This document shows, piece by piece, positions 1 through 9,931 of a DNA stretch of 64,000 nt. The first letter of the stretch is position 1; each line of letters begins with the position of its first letter. Source of the stretch: Actinomycetaceae bacterium. Its GTDB lineage: Bacteria > Actinomycetota > Actinomycetes > Actinomycetales > Actinomycetaceae. The position numbers and the translations under genes are program-made. The notes under the pieces were generated by a model that worked only from the letters and a program-made list of their open reading frames with translations, was not told the DNA's origin and made no database searches. The DNA is taken from positions 186,001 to 250,000 of the forward strand of contig JAQYDG010000004.1 of NCBI GenBank assembly GCA_028724265.1, given 5' to 3'.

Positions 1-1394
1 GCCATCGACGAGGATCCGTTAGATCCCATGGTTTCCGCAACCTGACGAATGGTATACGGGAACTCCTCAACGCTGGGAAGCTGAGATTCCAAAGCCATCT
101 GAGCCAAGTGCCCGTGCCCGATTTCGCGACGCTTCGGGGAACCGACACGGCCAGTTTCGCCCACGGAGTACGGCGGGAAATTGTAATGCGTAAAGAAACG
201 ACGATACGTGTACGGAGTCAGGTTATCCAGCTGCATCTCCATTTTGAGCGTGGCCAAAGTGGTCACACCCAGTACTTGAGTTTCTCCGCGTTGGAAAAGA
301 GCCGAACCGTGCACGCGTGGCAGCACTCCCGCCTGCGCAGTAATCGTACGAATTTCAACGGGCGTACGACCATCCATCCGCTCGCCGGTGCGCAACACGT
401 GATCGCGCATCATTTGCTTGAACACGTAGTTCACCGCAGCATCGATCTGTGCCTCAGACTCGGGGAATTGCTCAGCCAATGCTTGCTGCGTCTGAGCAAT
501 GATCTCGCCCAACTTTTCTGAACGCTCCAGCTTATCGACGATACCGAGCAGTGAAGAAAGCGAATCACCCAGATGCTCCCGAACTGCAGCAAGCTGTTCA
601 TCCGTGTAATCCGGGAACAAAGGATAATCCTTCGTCGCCTTACCACACTCAGCCCGCAGCTTCGCCTGAGCCTCAACAAGCGTGCGGATCACGGGCTTGG
701 CAGCTTCCATGCCTTGAGCGACCACATCTTCGGTGGGTTTCGTCCCGCCAGCTTTGATGACGTCGTCGGCACCCTCTGGCGCTTGAGCCTCTACCATCAT
801 GACGGCGACATCGTCACCCACCACACGGCCTGCAATCGCCATGGAGAACGTGGCTCGCTCCAACTCTGCCCACCGAGGGAATGCGACCCACTGCCCGTCG
901 ATAAGCGCCATACGCGTACCACCAACAGGACCATTAAATGGCAGATCCGTCAGGCTCGTACTCATCGAGGCAGCGTTGATCGCCAGAACGTCATACGCAT
1001 CATCGGGATGCACCGTCAACACCTGCGCGTGAACCTGAACCTCATTGCGCATGCCCTTGATAAAAGCTGGACGTAGTGGACGGTCGATCAGGCGAGCAGC
1101 CAAAATGGCGTCCATGCCTGGCTTCCCTTCCCGCCGGAAGAATCCGCCCGGAATCTTGCCGGCAGCATATGATTTTTCTTCCACATCAACCGTCAGTGGG
1201 AAGAAATCGAAGTGCTCCTTTGGTTCCTTCGATACCGTCGTGGCAGAGAAAACAGTTGTTTCTCCATCCAGATACGCCAGTGCTGCTCCGCCAGCCTGCT
1301 GGGCGAGAACACCAGTCTCAAAACGAATCGTGCGCTTCCCAAAGCTTCCATTGTCGATCACAGCTTCAGAAAAGTGAACATTTGGACCCTCCAA
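1..1394 (-). CDS. pnp: Polyribonucleotide nucleotidyltransferase (PNPase), C-terminal part cut off by window edge
   Basis: Phosphorolytic 3'-5' exoribonuclease of RNA turnover. The visible 464 residues cover the first RNase PH domain, the helical linker and the start of the second RNase PH domain; near the window edge the second-domain signatures RREIGHG and SNGSSSM are readable. The KH and S1 domains lie outside the window. I chose a TTG start at 1394: it gives MEGPNVHFSEAVIDNGSFGK, the usual actinobacterial PNPase N-terminus, and it sits a few bases behind a strong AAGGAGG. An ATG five codons in would lose conserved residues and the ribosome binding site. It lies downstream of rpsO on the same strand, separated by a terminator and a structured leader. 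Confidence 0.97.
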   Translation of the reverse strand, partial: MEGPNVHFSEAVIDNGSFGKRTIRFETGVLAQQAGGAALAYLDGETTVFSATTVSKEPKEHFDFFPLTVDVEEKSYAAGKIPGGFFRREGKPGMDAILAARLIDRPLRPAFIKGMRNEVQVHAQVLTVHPDDAYDVLAINAASMSTSLTDLPFNGPVGGTRMALIDGQWVAFPRWAELERATFSMAIAGRVVGDDVAVMMVEAQAPEGADDVIKAGGTKPTEDVVAQGMEAAKPVIRTLVEAQAKLRAECGKATKDYPLFPDYTDEQLAAVREHLGDSLSSLLGIVDKLERSEKLGEIIAQTQQALAEQFPESEAQIDAAVNYVFKQMMRDHVLRTGERMDGRTPVEIRTITAQAGVLPRVHGSALFQRGETQVLGVTTLATLKMEMQLDNLTPYTYRRFFTHYNFPPYSVGETGRVGSPKRREIGHGHLAQMALESQLPSVEEFPYTIRQVAETMGSNGSSSM

Positions 1395-1429
1395 CGGGAC
1401 CTCCTTATTATTTCTTTCTATCTTCTTAC

Positions 1430-1504
1430 CTGCGGCCGTCAGTGATCGCACACACCGCTGCACACATGCGCGTACTCTGTGGATGCCGTCACCGAAGGCC
1501 GCTC
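1430..1504 (-). ncRNA. Structured 5' leader of pnp (Actino-pnp-like candidate)
   Basis: Between rpsO and pnp two inverted repeats are nested: GCGGCC at 1497-1502 pairs with GGCCGC at 1432-1437, and inside it GTGA/TCAC at 1489-1492 and 1442-1445, with symmetric 4-base spacers. On the minus strand this folds into a long hairpin ending about 35 bases before the pnp ribosome binding site. A conserved RNA motif called Actino-pnp is known upstream of actinobacterial pnp genes; I infer that this is its counterpart from position and foldability, not from an alignment. A role in PNPase autoregulation is plausible but not shown. Confidence 0.45.
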
Positions 1505-1510
1505 ATCACG

Positions 1511-1537
1511 CAAAAAGGCGACCTTAAAGGCCGCCTT
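1511..1537 (-). terminator. Intrinsic terminator after rpsO
   Basis: Inverted repeat AAGGCGGCCTT / AAGGTCGCCTT (one mismatch) on the minus strand, followed by a T run (TTTTTGCG). It begins about 12 bases after the rpsO stop codon, so pnp is expressed either by read-through or from its own promoter. Confidence 0.75.
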
Positions 1538-1548
1538 ATGTTTCAGTG

Positions 1549-1818
1549 TTAGTGGCGAATACCCAAGCGCGCAATCAATGAACGATAGCGCTCGATATCT
1601 TCGCTGGCCAGATATTTCAGCAAACGCCGGCGCTGGCCAATCAGGAGCATCAAACCACGACGCGAATGGTGATCGTGATGATGCACACGGAAATGCTCTG
1701 TTAACTCGGAAATACGAGCAGTAAGCAGTGCAACCTGAACTTCAGGAGAACCAGTATCGCCCTCATGGGTTGCGTATTCACGAATGATTTCTTGCTTCTT
1801 TTCCTTTGAAAGCGCCAT
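1549..1818 (-). CDS. rpsO: 30S ribosomal protein S15
   Basis: Primary 16S rRNA-binding protein of the small-subunit platform. The 89-residue product is full length for the family and carries the conserved [20 protein letters not shown] stretch and the basic [18 protein letters not shown] segment. ATG start with AAGGAG about 5 bases upstream. It sits upstream of pnp in the classic rpsO-pnp arrangement and downstream of ribF; a good terminator follows. Confidence 0.98.
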   Translation of the reverse strand: MALSKEKKQEIIREYATHEGDTGSPEVQVALLTARISELTEHFRVHHHDHHSRRGLMLLIGQRRRLLKYLASEDIERYRSLIARLGIRH

Positions 1819-1989
1819 GACGCTCCTTTACTTCTCGCTGCACGGAGCCGTGAGCATGTGCTCAGGCTTGCTTATCCGTGGCCGATCTACGGCACATATA
1901 GTCTAGCAATTCACCCACAAGGACGGAGCAAGCCACGTACGCGAGATTCGTCACCCTCGCGCAGGCGAGCTTGTGCCACGGAAGATCGT

Positions 1990-3048
1990 TCACTGTGCTG
2001 TAACCGCGTGAGGATCCTGGCGCGTGGCCGGCGGAACACCCAGCACCGCAGAGACGTCCAACAAATCCTGATCCATTCGCTCAAGCAATTCCTCAACGTT
2101 GGCGAACTTCTCCATTGGCCGTATTCTGTCCACAAGATCCAGCGCAACGAATTCACCATAGAGGTTCAAATCTGATCGACCCAACACATGCGCCTCAACG
2201 GTTCGCTGTACGCCTCCAAATTGAGGATTCGACCCTATAGATATTGCCGCAGGCAAAGTCTGAAGAGGATCTGCGACTAGTAACTCCACGACCCCGGGAT
2301 GATAGTGCGCACCATCCCATCCGGGTGGAAAATCAGGAATGCGACCTAAGGAGAAGCGTTGCAACCACCCCGCATACACACCGTCGGCAGGAACCTCACC
2401 CATCTGATCGCCCACAACATTCGCCGTTGGAAATCCCAGGGCTCTCCCCCTCTGATACCCGTGGTGCACTCGCCCCGTCAAGCGATGGAAATGCCCAAGC
2501 GTTCGAGAGGCGGAACGCACGTCGCCCACGCTCAGATCGCGCCGCACCCATGTCGAACTCCACCGTTGACCATCCTCCGAGAGAAGATCATCGACGATAA
2601 CCGCATCAAAGCCCTCGTGATCGGCCATCTGCTTGAGCAGCTGTACATCGCCCTGATTTCCAGCCCCGAAACGTGAGTCGCTACCCAGAACGATCGCCCG
2701 CGCGCCGAGGTTCTCCAACAGCTGCGTGCGGATAAAACCCTGAGGACGAGCACGCGCGTAGTCCTCTGTATAGTGCTGCACATACACAGCGTCCAGGCCT
2801 AGGCGCGCCATCAACGCCAGGCGGACATCCAAGCTTGCGACTTCCTGAAACGGGCTATTCGGATGATGGACACGCACCGGGTTCGGATCAAAGGTAAGAG
2901 CCACTGCGGTTGAGCCTGTACGCCGCGCAGCCTCGATTGTTGCGCGCAGCACAGCCTGATGCCCACGATGTACGCCATCGAAGACGCCCACCGTCGCTAC
3001 CGACGCGATATTCGCCGGTACATCGGAACTTTTGTGCCAAATTTCCAT
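1990..3048 (-). CDS. ribF: Bifunctional riboflavin kinase / FAD synthetase
   Basis: Converts riboflavin to FMN and FMN to FAD. The N-terminal half is the adenylyltransferase with the nucleotide-binding motif GVFDGVHRGHQ (about residues 21-31); the C-terminal half is the flavokinase domain with GRALGFPTAN (about 204-213) and the segment around GVYAGW. At 352 residues it is slightly longer than usual, with a short polar C-terminal tail. ATG start behind AGGAG. The start lies 3 bases after the truB stop codon, so the two genes are probably translationally linked. Confidence 0.96.
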   Translation of the reverse strand: MEIWHKSSDVPANIASVATVGVFDGVHRGHQAVLRATIEAARRTGSTAVALTFDPNPVRVHHPNSPFQEVASLDVRLALMARLGLDAVYVQHYTEDYARARPQGFIRTQLLENLGARAIVLGSDSRFGAGNQGDVQLLKQMADHEGFDAVIVDDLLSEDGQRWSSTWVRRDLSVGDVRSASRTLGHFHRLTGRVHHGYQRGRALGFPTANVVGDQMGEVPADGVYAGWLQRFSLGRIPDFPPGWDGAHYHPGVVELLVADPLQTLPAAISIGSNPQFGGVQRTVEAHVLGRSDLNLYGEFVALDLVDRIRPMEKFANVEELLERMDQDLLDVSAVLGVPPATRQDPHAVTAQ

Positions 3049-3051
3049 GGT

Positions 3052-4272
3052 TCAGCTCCTCACGATCCGCTCCACATGCGGCATATTCTTACCTGTCGTC
3101 GATGCCGACGGGCTCGCCACAGGCAGCGCAGCACTGCTACGGTCGCTCGCTGAAGGAGCCTGGGCATCGCGCTGATGGGCATCGCATTCTAGGCGACGAT
3201 CCTGACCTTGCTGCACGCTGCGGTCTGATTGGATCTCGTCACCTGCGTACGGAAAATCCTGTGGGCGAGCAAAAACTGTACGTGGCTGCCAGCGATCTGA
3301 ATGGAGCACAACCAATGCAACAAGAACATCTCCATAGATAGCCGCAGCAACTGCAGAAGTATCAGTATCGTGACCTTCAGAATCCTGTGGGGACGTGTCG
3401 CGTGCGAGTGGACGCACCGTATGTCGTTCCATACGTATGGAACGACCAAAACTCAGCGAGCGCGCCTGGCCTGAATTCACACGGATCGTCGGCACAAGGC
3501 GTTGAGCCGAGCGTGCCATCGGTGCAACAGGGACAAGATCTCCGGCAGATACACGCTCAGAAAGATCCTCAAGACGAAACGCTTCATCAAGCCCGAAGGA
3601 ACCGATACACGTCCGGCGCAACGACGTCACATAGCCCCCACAGCCGAGAGCCGAACCAAGATCCCGCGCAAACGCCCGAATATAGGTTCCAGCACTGCAT
3701 TCAACAGTTACATCGACATCGAGAATAGGGACGGAACAGGAATCCGCCCTCTGCACACCAGCACGCGGCTGCTCGCGGCGCAGCGCGGAATAGATGGTGA
3801 CGCTCCTGGCGGGAAGCTCAACATGTTCGCCGTCTCGTACACGCTGATAGGCGCGTTTGCCCTGTACCTTGATCGCGGAAACAGCACTGGGAACCTGACG
3901 AATCGTCCCTACCATCGTGCCAAGTGCCGCATCGATGCTTTGTGCAGTGATGCCCGAGGCTCCGCGAACACTCGTCACCTCGCCCTCCGCATCCTCAGTG
4001 GACGTCGTGACACCCAGACGAATCGTCGCTTCGTACGATTTTCTCTCACCCTGGGCATAGGTCAGCAGCTTGGTTCCGGCGCCCACACCCACGATCAACA
4101 CACCTGTTGCGAGTGGATCCAACGTTCCGGCGTGCCCTACCTTCCGCGTGCCCGTCAACCTGCGCAGTGCACTGACCACATCATGGCTTGTGACGCCCGA
4201 GGGCTTATCCACGATAAGGATTCCGTCGCCAGGAAACTCCCCACGAGCAAGATTAGGAAAGACTGGCGGCAT
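3052..4272 (-). CDS. truB: tRNA pseudouridine(55) synthase
   Basis: Makes the universal pseudouridine 55 in the tRNA T-loop. The product opens with the conserved GILIVDKPSGVTSHDVV and carries GHAGTLDPLATGVL, which contains the catalytic Asp of this family; CSAGTYIRAFARDLG is also typical. At about 406 residues it is longer than most TruB proteins because of a low-complexity C-terminal tail after about residue 300 that has no counterpart I recognise. I prefer the ATG at 4272 (GCGGAG six bases upstream); an ATG at 4290 is possible. It overlaps the end of rbfA by about 20 bases, consistent with translational coupling. Confidence 0.93.
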   Translation of the reverse strand: MPPVFPNLARGEFPGDGILIVDKPSGVTSHDVVSALRRLTGTRKVGHAGTLDPLATGVLIVGVGAGTKLLTYAQGERKSYEATIRLGVTTSTEDAEGEVTSVRGASGITAQSIDAALGTMVGTIRQVPSAVSAIKVQGKRAYQRVRDGEHVELPARSVTIYSALRREQPRAGVQRADSCSVPILDVDVTVECSAGTYIRAFARDLGSALGCGGYVTSLRRTCIGSFGLDEAFRLEDLSERVSAGDLVPVAPMARSAQRLVPTIRVNSGQARSLSFGRSIRMERHTVRPLARDTSPQDSEGHDTDTSAVAAAIYGDVLVALVVLHSDRWQPRTVFARPQDFPYAGDEIQSDRSVQQGQDRRLECDAHQRDAQAPSASDRSSAALPVASPSASTTGKNMPHVERIVRS

Positions 4273-4912
4273 CAGTATCTCCGCGCTCATCCATAATCCT
4301 GGCAAGCTCAGCCGCACTCAAACCACCTGCGGGATTGAGCGGCGAATCGTCGCCAACCGTATCGCTGTCTGTGTCCATCGACCCCTGGCCAGTGCCCTCG
4401 TCATCGGCTGCGCGCATCACGCTGCCAGGCGCAGCCATCACAGGCGACTTCCCCACCTGACCTGCGCTATCTTCCTGCCGCAGCACCTGTGCTTGACGCG
4501 GCTGCTTATACGGATCCGCGTCACCGGCGGGCTCAGCACCATCAGAGGCCGCAGCAATCTGGGCATCCCGCGCTGCAGCAGCCGACAATGCTGCTTCAAC
4601 TGTTTCTACCGTCTCAGGGATCGAATCATAAACGAATTCAAGGGAGGGCGTGACGCGTAACCCGAGGCGTGCACCCACGCGTGAACGCAACTTGCCCGTT
4701 GCGGAACGCAATGCCTTATGGGCTCGATTTTTCTCCGCGTGATCACCCAACACTGTATAAAACACCTGCGCATGCTGAAGATCCCCCGTCACACGCACAT
4801 CCGTCACTGTGACGTTTTCCAAGCGCGGATCCTTCAAATGTCCATTATGCAACAGCGATGCCACAACAACACGAATACGCTCCTCGACTTTACGAGTGTT
4901 CTGCGTGCTCAT
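4253..4912 (-). CDS. rbfA: Ribosome-binding factor A
   Basis: Small KH-fold factor for 30S maturation. The first 110 residues are a normal RbfA domain (RKVEERIRVVVASLL; later RLGLRVTPSLEFVYD). The remaining roughly 100 residues are an acidic, Ala/Asp/Ser-rich tail, a common actinobacterial elaboration. ATG at 4912 chosen because GGAG lies five bases upstream; an upstream in-frame ATG at 4927 lacks this. It lies between infB and truB, and its 3' end overlaps truB. Confidence 0.93.
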   Translation of the reverse strand: MSTQNTRKVEERIRVVVASLLHNGHLKDPRLENVTVTDVRVTGDLQHAQVFYTVLGDHAEKNRAHKALRSATGKLRSRVGARLGLRVTPSLEFVYDSIPETVETVEAALSAAAARDAQIAAASDGAEPAGDADPYKQPRQAQVLRQEDSAGQVGKSPVMAAPGSVMRAADDEGTGQGSMDTDSDTVGDDSPLNPAGGLSAAELARIMDERGDTDAASLS

Positions 4913-4984
4913 CCTTGCTCCGATCAATCACTATGGGGCGGAGTCCGCACACCGCGACACCCCGCCCCACGTCACAACGATTCG

Positions 4985-7900
4985 TTAATCCCGAGGCTTT
5001 TCCTGCATATCGTACGTTTCGAAGGTATCACCCTCACGGATATCCTGATACCCCAAGGTGGCACCGAACTCATGTCCATCGAGAACCTCGTTCACATCAT
5101 CCTTCTCGTGACGAAGCGAAACGATCTCAAGGTCAGAAGCCACCACAACACCATCACGTACCAACCGAGCCTTCGCGCCCTTCTTAATCACGCCGGAGCG
5201 AACCACCGAGCCAGCAATATTACCGAACTTGCCAGAACGGAACACTTGACGAATCTCGGCTGTCCCCAGCTGCACTTCCTCAAAGACGGGTTTCAGCATG
5301 CCCTTCAAAGCCGCCTCAACATCTTCGATCGCGCGATAAATCACCGAGTAGAACTTCATCTCAACGCCCTCGCGATCCGCCATTTCCTGAACGCGTTCAG
5401 CAGGACGAACATTGAAGCCAATGATCACCGCGTTATCGACTGTTGCCAGATTGACATCGTTCTGAGTGATAGCACCCACACCACGGTGAATAATCTGAAG
5501 CTGAACCTCATCGGCACCCACTTCGATATCCAGCAACGAGGACTCCAAGGCCTCCACAGATCCGGACGCGTCACCCTTGATAATCAAGTTCAGCGTCTGC
5601 AACGTGCCTTCCTTGAGAGCCTCATTGAGATTCTCCAGGCTGATACGCTTGCGACGCTTGGCCAATGTTGCTGCACGCTTGGCAGCCTCGCGCTTGTCCG
5701 CAATTTGGCGTGCAGTTCTATCGTCAGAGGCAACGAGAAGTTGGTCACCCGCATCCGGCACCGAACTCAAACCAAGCACCTGCACTGGACGCGATGGACC
5801 GGCTTCCTCAACAGGTTTGCCGTTCTCATCAAACATGGCACGCACGCGACCAGACGCAGTACCCACCACAAGAGGATCGCCCACACGCAGAGTACCGGTC
5901 TGAACCAAAGCAGTAATAATCGCGCCGCGACCCTGATCGAGCTTCGCTTCTATTGCCACGCCGCGCGCAGACTTATGCGGATTGGCACGCAAATCCAACT
6001 CAGCATCAGCAGTGTAGAGAATTGCTTCCAGCAGATCCTCGATGCCCAGGCGCTCCTTAGCCGAAACGTCGACGAACATCGTGTCTCCGCCGTATTCTTC
6101 CGCTACAACGCCATACTCGGTGAGCTGAGCGCGCACCTTTCCGGGATTCGCCCCAGCCACATCAATCTTGTTGACCGCGACGATCAGCTTCACATTCGCA
6201 GCTTTGACGTGGTTGATCGCCTCAACAGTCTGCGGCATCACACCATCATCAGCAGCAACCACCAGCACAGCAATATCGGTGATATCTGCACCACGCGCAC
6301 GCATCTGAGTGAATGCTTCGTGCCCTGGAGTATCCACGAACGTCACAGCGCGCTGCTCGCCCTCATAGGTCAAATGAACCTGGTAGGCGCCAATCTTCTG
6401 AGTGATACCACCCGATTCCGTCTCGATGACGTTCGTATGTCGAATCGCATCCAACAGCTTGGTTTTGCCGTGATCGACGTGACCCATCACCGTCACAACC
6501 GGAGGACGTGCAACCATTGCGGCATCATCTTCCGCCGCCTGCTCAGCAGCAAGGTCGATATCGAAAGACTCCAGGATCTCTCGATCCTCGTCTTCAGCAG
6601 AAAGAATCTGTACGTCATAGCCCAATTCAGCGCCCAGCAGTTTGAACGTGTCCTCGTCCAAGCTCTGATTAACGGTTGCCATTTCACCCATTCGGAACAG
6701 CACCGTAATCAACGCTGCCGGGCTTGCACCAATCCTCTCAGCAAAATCTGCGAGTGAAGCACCCTGCCTGATACGCACCTGGGTTGAGCCATCGCCATGG
6801 GGAACCTGCACACCTGCAACCATTGGCGAGGCTTGTGCTTCCCATTCTTCCTTTCGCGCACGACGATTCTTGCGCGCATGTTGAGCGTGCGATCCCTTTC
6901 TTCCGAAGGCACCCGCAGTTGAACCGCCACGCGAGCGGCCACCAGAACGCGTGAAACCACCCTGACGCTGCTGAGAATTATTGGCGCCGCCAAAGCCGCC
7001 ACGATCATTGCGTGAACGCCCTGGCCGTCCAGCACCTTGCCGCGAGGCAACCGCATCGCGTCCAAGGTGTGTGGGCATCAGATTTGGCGAAGGGTGCGGA
7101 GCATGAGATCCATGGTTTCCTGCCCCAGCCTGAGGCCCACCATGCCCTTTACCGCCACCGGGACGAGGCATCCCCTGCTTGGAGGCAAACGGATTATTAC
7201 CAGGACGAGGCCCACCATGTCCCCGACCACGTTCCCGTTTGGCTTGCTGAGCTTCCTTCGAGTGCTGAACAGCAGCCTGATGCGCGCGAACCGCAGACAT
7301 CGGCGTTGGCCGATTTTCTCCAGACTGTGAGGTAACTGCGCGTGGTTTATCCTGCGCAGCACGACGGTCCTGGCCTGCTGAAGCTGCATCGCGAGCAGTT
7401 GCGTGATCACGAGTGTTCGACGCCGGCGCGTTCGCGCTCCGAGATTGTTCAGACGCTAGGCGCTGGGAAGATTCGCGCTTCGCAGATTGACTAGGAGCAG
7501 CCGAACGATCGGACGCACCGCGAGCCGAGCCAGGCTTGGCTGCCGAGGGGAGGCCAGAGCGAGACCTCACCGCTGACGGCGTCGGCGCATGCGGTGCCAC
7601 ATTCGCAGGTGACGGATGGGCAGCCTCGGGACGCGCCGCAGCCTCTCCACCCGCATGAGGGTGGCCAGCGTCCGCTGTCTCTACGCCAGAACTAACCCGA
7701 GGCGCAGGTGACTTTCCACCGTCGGGCTGAGACGAAGCGGAGCCAGAACCGCTATCGCTGCGCGGTGAAGAAGCAGAAGCACCCGCCTGAGCCTCGCCAG
7801 CATGATCGCTGCCTGAGTGATCAACCGCCGTATTATCACCAGTTGTCTGCGCGCCTGCAGTTTTGTTGGTATCAGGCTTCTTCTTACCTTTACTCGTGCT

Positions 7901-8086
7901 GCCCGGCTTCTTATCCACGACGTCGGGATGCGCCTCAACATACTCCCGCGCCTTACGCACAACGGGCGCCTCGATAGACGACGACGCGGATTTGACGAAT
8001 TCGCCTGATTCGCGCAGAACCTCCAGCAGCTTCTTGCTGGTCATCCCCAGTTCTTTGGCAAGTTCATGGACGCGGACTTTTGCCAC
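4985..8086 (-). CDS. infB: Translation initiation factor IF-2
   Basis: GTPase that brings initiator tRNA to the ribosome. An N-terminal IF2_N helical segment ([20 protein letters not shown]) is followed by about 400 residues of low-complexity Ala/Ser/Gly/Arg/Pro-rich sequence. The second IF2_N segment comes before the G domain, whose G1 motif GHVDHGKT is near residue 532, with DTPGHEAF and NKID following. Domains II-IV complete the 1033 residues, a usual length for Actinobacteria. GTG start behind AAGGAG. No ylxR gene separates it from nusA. Confidence 0.98.
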   Translation of the reverse strand: MAKVRVHELAKELGMTSKKLLEVLRESGEFVKSASSSIEAPVVRKAREYVEAHPDVVDKKPGSTSKGKKKPDTNKTAGAQTTGDNTAVDHSGSDHAGEAQAGASASSPRSDSGSGSASSQPDGGKSPAPRVSSGVETADAGHPHAGGEAAARPEAAHPSPANVAPHAPTPSAVRSRSGLPSAAKPGSARGASDRSAAPSQSAKRESSQRLASEQSRSANAPASNTRDHATARDAASAGQDRRAAQDKPRAVTSQSGENRPTPMSAVRAHQAAVQHSKEAQQAKRERGRGHGGPRPGNNPFASKQGMPRPGGGKGHGGPQAGAGNHGSHAPHPSPNLMPTHLGRDAVASRQGAGRPGRSRNDRGGFGGANNSQQRQGGFTRSGGRSRGGSTAGAFGRKGSHAQHARKNRRARKEEWEAQASPMVAGVQVPHGDGSTQVRIRQGASLADFAERIGASPAALITVLFRMGEMATVNQSLDEDTFKLLGAELGYDVQILSAEDEDREILESFDIDLAAEQAAEDDAAMVARPPVVTVMGHVDHGKTKLLDAIRHTNVIETESGGITQKIGAYQVHLTYEGEQRAVTFVDTPGHEAFTQMRARGADITDIAVLVVAADDGVMPQTVEAINHVKAANVKLIVAVNKIDVAGANPGKVRAQLTEYGVVAEEYGGDTMFVDVSAKERLGIEDLLEAILYTADAELDLRANPHKSARGVAIEAKLDQGRGAIITALVQTGTLRVGDPLVVGTASGRVRAMFDENGKPVEEAGPSRPVQVLGLSSVPDAGDQLLVASDDRTARQIADKREAAKRAATLAKRRKRISLENLNEALKEGTLQTLNLIIKGDASGSVEALESSLLDIEVGADEVQLQIIHRGVGAITQNDVNLATVDNAVIIGFNVRPAERVQEMADREGVEMKFYSVIYRAIEDVEAALKGMLKPVFEEVQLGTAEIRQVFRSGKFGNIAGSVVRSGVIKKGAKARLVRDGVVVASDLEIVSLRHEKDDVNEVLDGHEFGATLGYQDIREGDTFETYDMQEKPRD

Positions 8087-8273
8087 AGCTCTCCTTCTTC
8101 TGGGCCATCACACATATGCCCTCACGCACGTGTACGACACACGACATTTCCCCCAGCGCGACGCCCACCTTCGCTCTGGGCGCGCTGGCATACCTGATTT
8201 AGTGTAGCGCAGAAAACAGCCGGAATATTCCTCTGTGATCTGCCCAATGGGTCACGGCAGCGCCGTATCCTCG

Positions 8274-9284
8274 TTAGTTCGCGTCAGCCTCCGGAGCATC
8301 TGAAAGCTCCGACTCACCGCGAATATCGATCCCCCAGCCCGTCAGCTTGGCAGCAAGGCGCACATTTTGAGCTTCCTTACCGATCGCAAGCGAGGTCTGA
8401 TTATCTGGGACAACCGCACGGGAAAGTCTCTTATCCCGGTCAAGAATATCGACACGAAGAACACGTGCCGGCGAAAGGGCTGACGCAATAAACGTGGCCG
8501 GATCCTCAGAATAATCAACGATATCAATTTTCTCGCCGTTGAGTTCCTGCGTCACAGCGCGCACCCGCTGGCCGTTGTGCCCGATTGCGGTGCCTTTTGC
8601 ATTCATGTTTGGGTCGGCTGCCGAGACTGCCAGTTTCGTGCGATGCCCAGCCTCACGCGCTAGCGCTTCGATGGTAATCGTTCCATCCTGAAGCTCTGGC
8701 ACTTCAAGCTCAAAAAGCTGGCGAACAAAATCAGGATGGGTGCGCGACAGATGCACCGAGGCTCCGCGCGCACCAACCGTCACATCCAGAACGAGCGCAC
8801 GAATGTGGTCACCATGCTCAAAATGCTCGGTCGGCACTTGTTCCGATGCCCGAAGATACGCATCCTGATCGCCCACTCGGATCACGAGATCCTTCGACTC
8901 TCCAAACTTGCCAGCTCGGCCAACCACAATGCCGGAAACCAGCTGACCCTGCCGCCCTTTGAAATTCCCCAGCAGGCGATCCGCCTCCGCATCACGAATA
9001 CGCTGAGAAATAATAGAACGAGCCTTCATCGTTGCAATACGGCCGAAATCTTTGGGTGTATCGTCGAACTCGCCGATGACGGTGCCATTTTCGTCAACCT
9101 CAGGCGCCCACACACGCACTTCACCACTGGTGGGGTCAATCTGCACACGCGCATCTTTAATGTGACCCGGCGTATCCATATACACGTGCAGCATTGCATC
9201 TTGAACGGCTTCCAGTAGCACGTCCACGCTTAGGCCGAGCTCTTTCTCTACGATACGGAGCTCACTCATCTTGATGTCTACCAT
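8274..9284 (-). CDS. nusA: Transcription termination/antitermination factor NusA
   Basis: RNA polymerase-associated factor for pausing, termination and antitermination. The order is an N-terminal polymerase-binding domain, an S1 domain (about 130-200) and two KH domains, including NAKGTAIGHNGQRVRAV and SLAIGKEAQNVRLAAKLTGW. At about 336 residues it lacks the C-terminal acidic repeats of enterobacterial NusA, as normal for Actinobacteria. The ATG at 9284 overlaps the rimP stop codon by one base (TGATG), with GGAGG upstream; a GTG one codon earlier is an alternative. Confidence 0.96.
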   Translation of the reverse strand: MVDIKMSELRIVEKELGLSVDVLLEAVQDAMLHVYMDTPGHIKDARVQIDPTSGEVRVWAPEVDENGTVIGEFDDTPKDFGRIATMKARSIISQRIRDAEADRLLGNFKGRQGQLVSGIVVGRAGKFGESKDLVIRVGDQDAYLRASEQVPTEHFEHGDHIRALVLDVTVGARGASVHLSRTHPDFVRQLFELEVPELQDGTITIEALAREAGHRTKLAVSAADPNMNAKGTAIGHNGQRVRAVTQELNGEKIDIVDYSEDPATFIASALSPARVLRVDILDRDKRLSRAVVPDNQTSLAIGKEAQNVRLAAKLTGWGIDIRGESELSDAPEADAN

Positions 9285-9844
9285 CACGCCTCCCCAAGTT
9301 CATCCTGCAAACGCACAACTGACCGAGCACGCTCAATGTCCTCTAAGGCGATCCGTGACCGAGTCTCGCCTTCCTGAAGTTCAACGCTATCACCAAAAAA
9401 ACCCGTCACCGTGCCCGAAAGCTGATTCCCATCCTTGAGCTTCACGGAAATCGTGTGCCCTTGTTCACGCGAAAAATGACGCGGCTCCCTCAACTCCCGT
9501 TCTGCACCTGGGGTCGAAACCTCCAAGGTATAGGCTCCGGCAACAATATCATCATGCTCATCTAACTCGCGGGAGATTTTCCGAGACACCTCGGCAAGTT
9601 GATCCGACGTCACTCCGCCAGGTCCGGAAGGTAAATCAACCACGATTCGCACAACCGTCCGAACGCCACCTCGGCCAACTTTGATCCCTTCAAGAAAAAG
9701 CCCTGACTGCACGACGATCGGTTCAACCGCCTCCACAATCCGCTGCTGAGCTGCGATATGGGAGTTCTTCTGCGAACTCTCAACCCTCCGAGCAGGCTTC
9801 GAATGGTAACTATTCCTTTGATCGTGACGATGTGATTGTGCCAT
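9284..9844 (-). CDS. rimP: Ribosome maturation factor RimP
   Basis: Assists 30S assembly. The first 45 residues are a polar, His/Ser-rich extension. The RimP N-domain follows (VEPIVVQSGLFLEGIKVGRG and LEVSTPGAERELREPRHF), then a small Sm-like C-domain with LSGTVTGFFGDSVELQ. It is the first gene of a rimP-nusA-infB-rbfA-truB-ribF series on the minus strand and overlaps nusA by one base. A divergent gene of unknown function starts 87 bases away, so the promoters for both probably lie in 9845-9931. Confidence 0.93.
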   Translation of the reverse strand: MAQSHRHDQRNSYHSKPARRVESSQKNSHIAAQQRIVEAVEPIVVQSGLFLEGIKVGRGGVRTVVRIVVDLPSGPGGVTSDQLAEVSRKISRELDEHDDIVAGAYTLEVSTPGAERELREPRHFSREQGHTISVKLKDGNQLSGTVTGFFGDSVELQEGETRSRIALEDIERARSVVRLQDELGEA

Positions 9845-9931
9845 GTTTGTAGCCTAATCGAGAATAACGAACCACGCTGCACCAGTGCGATACCCCATGT
9901 CACGCCTCGAAGGCATGGCACAATAGCTCTT

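Noticed and set aside
4718-6757. 679-residue plus-strand reading frame
   Set aside because: It lies opposite infB/rbfA, whose protein motifs are clear; it has no family similarity and no ribosome binding site.
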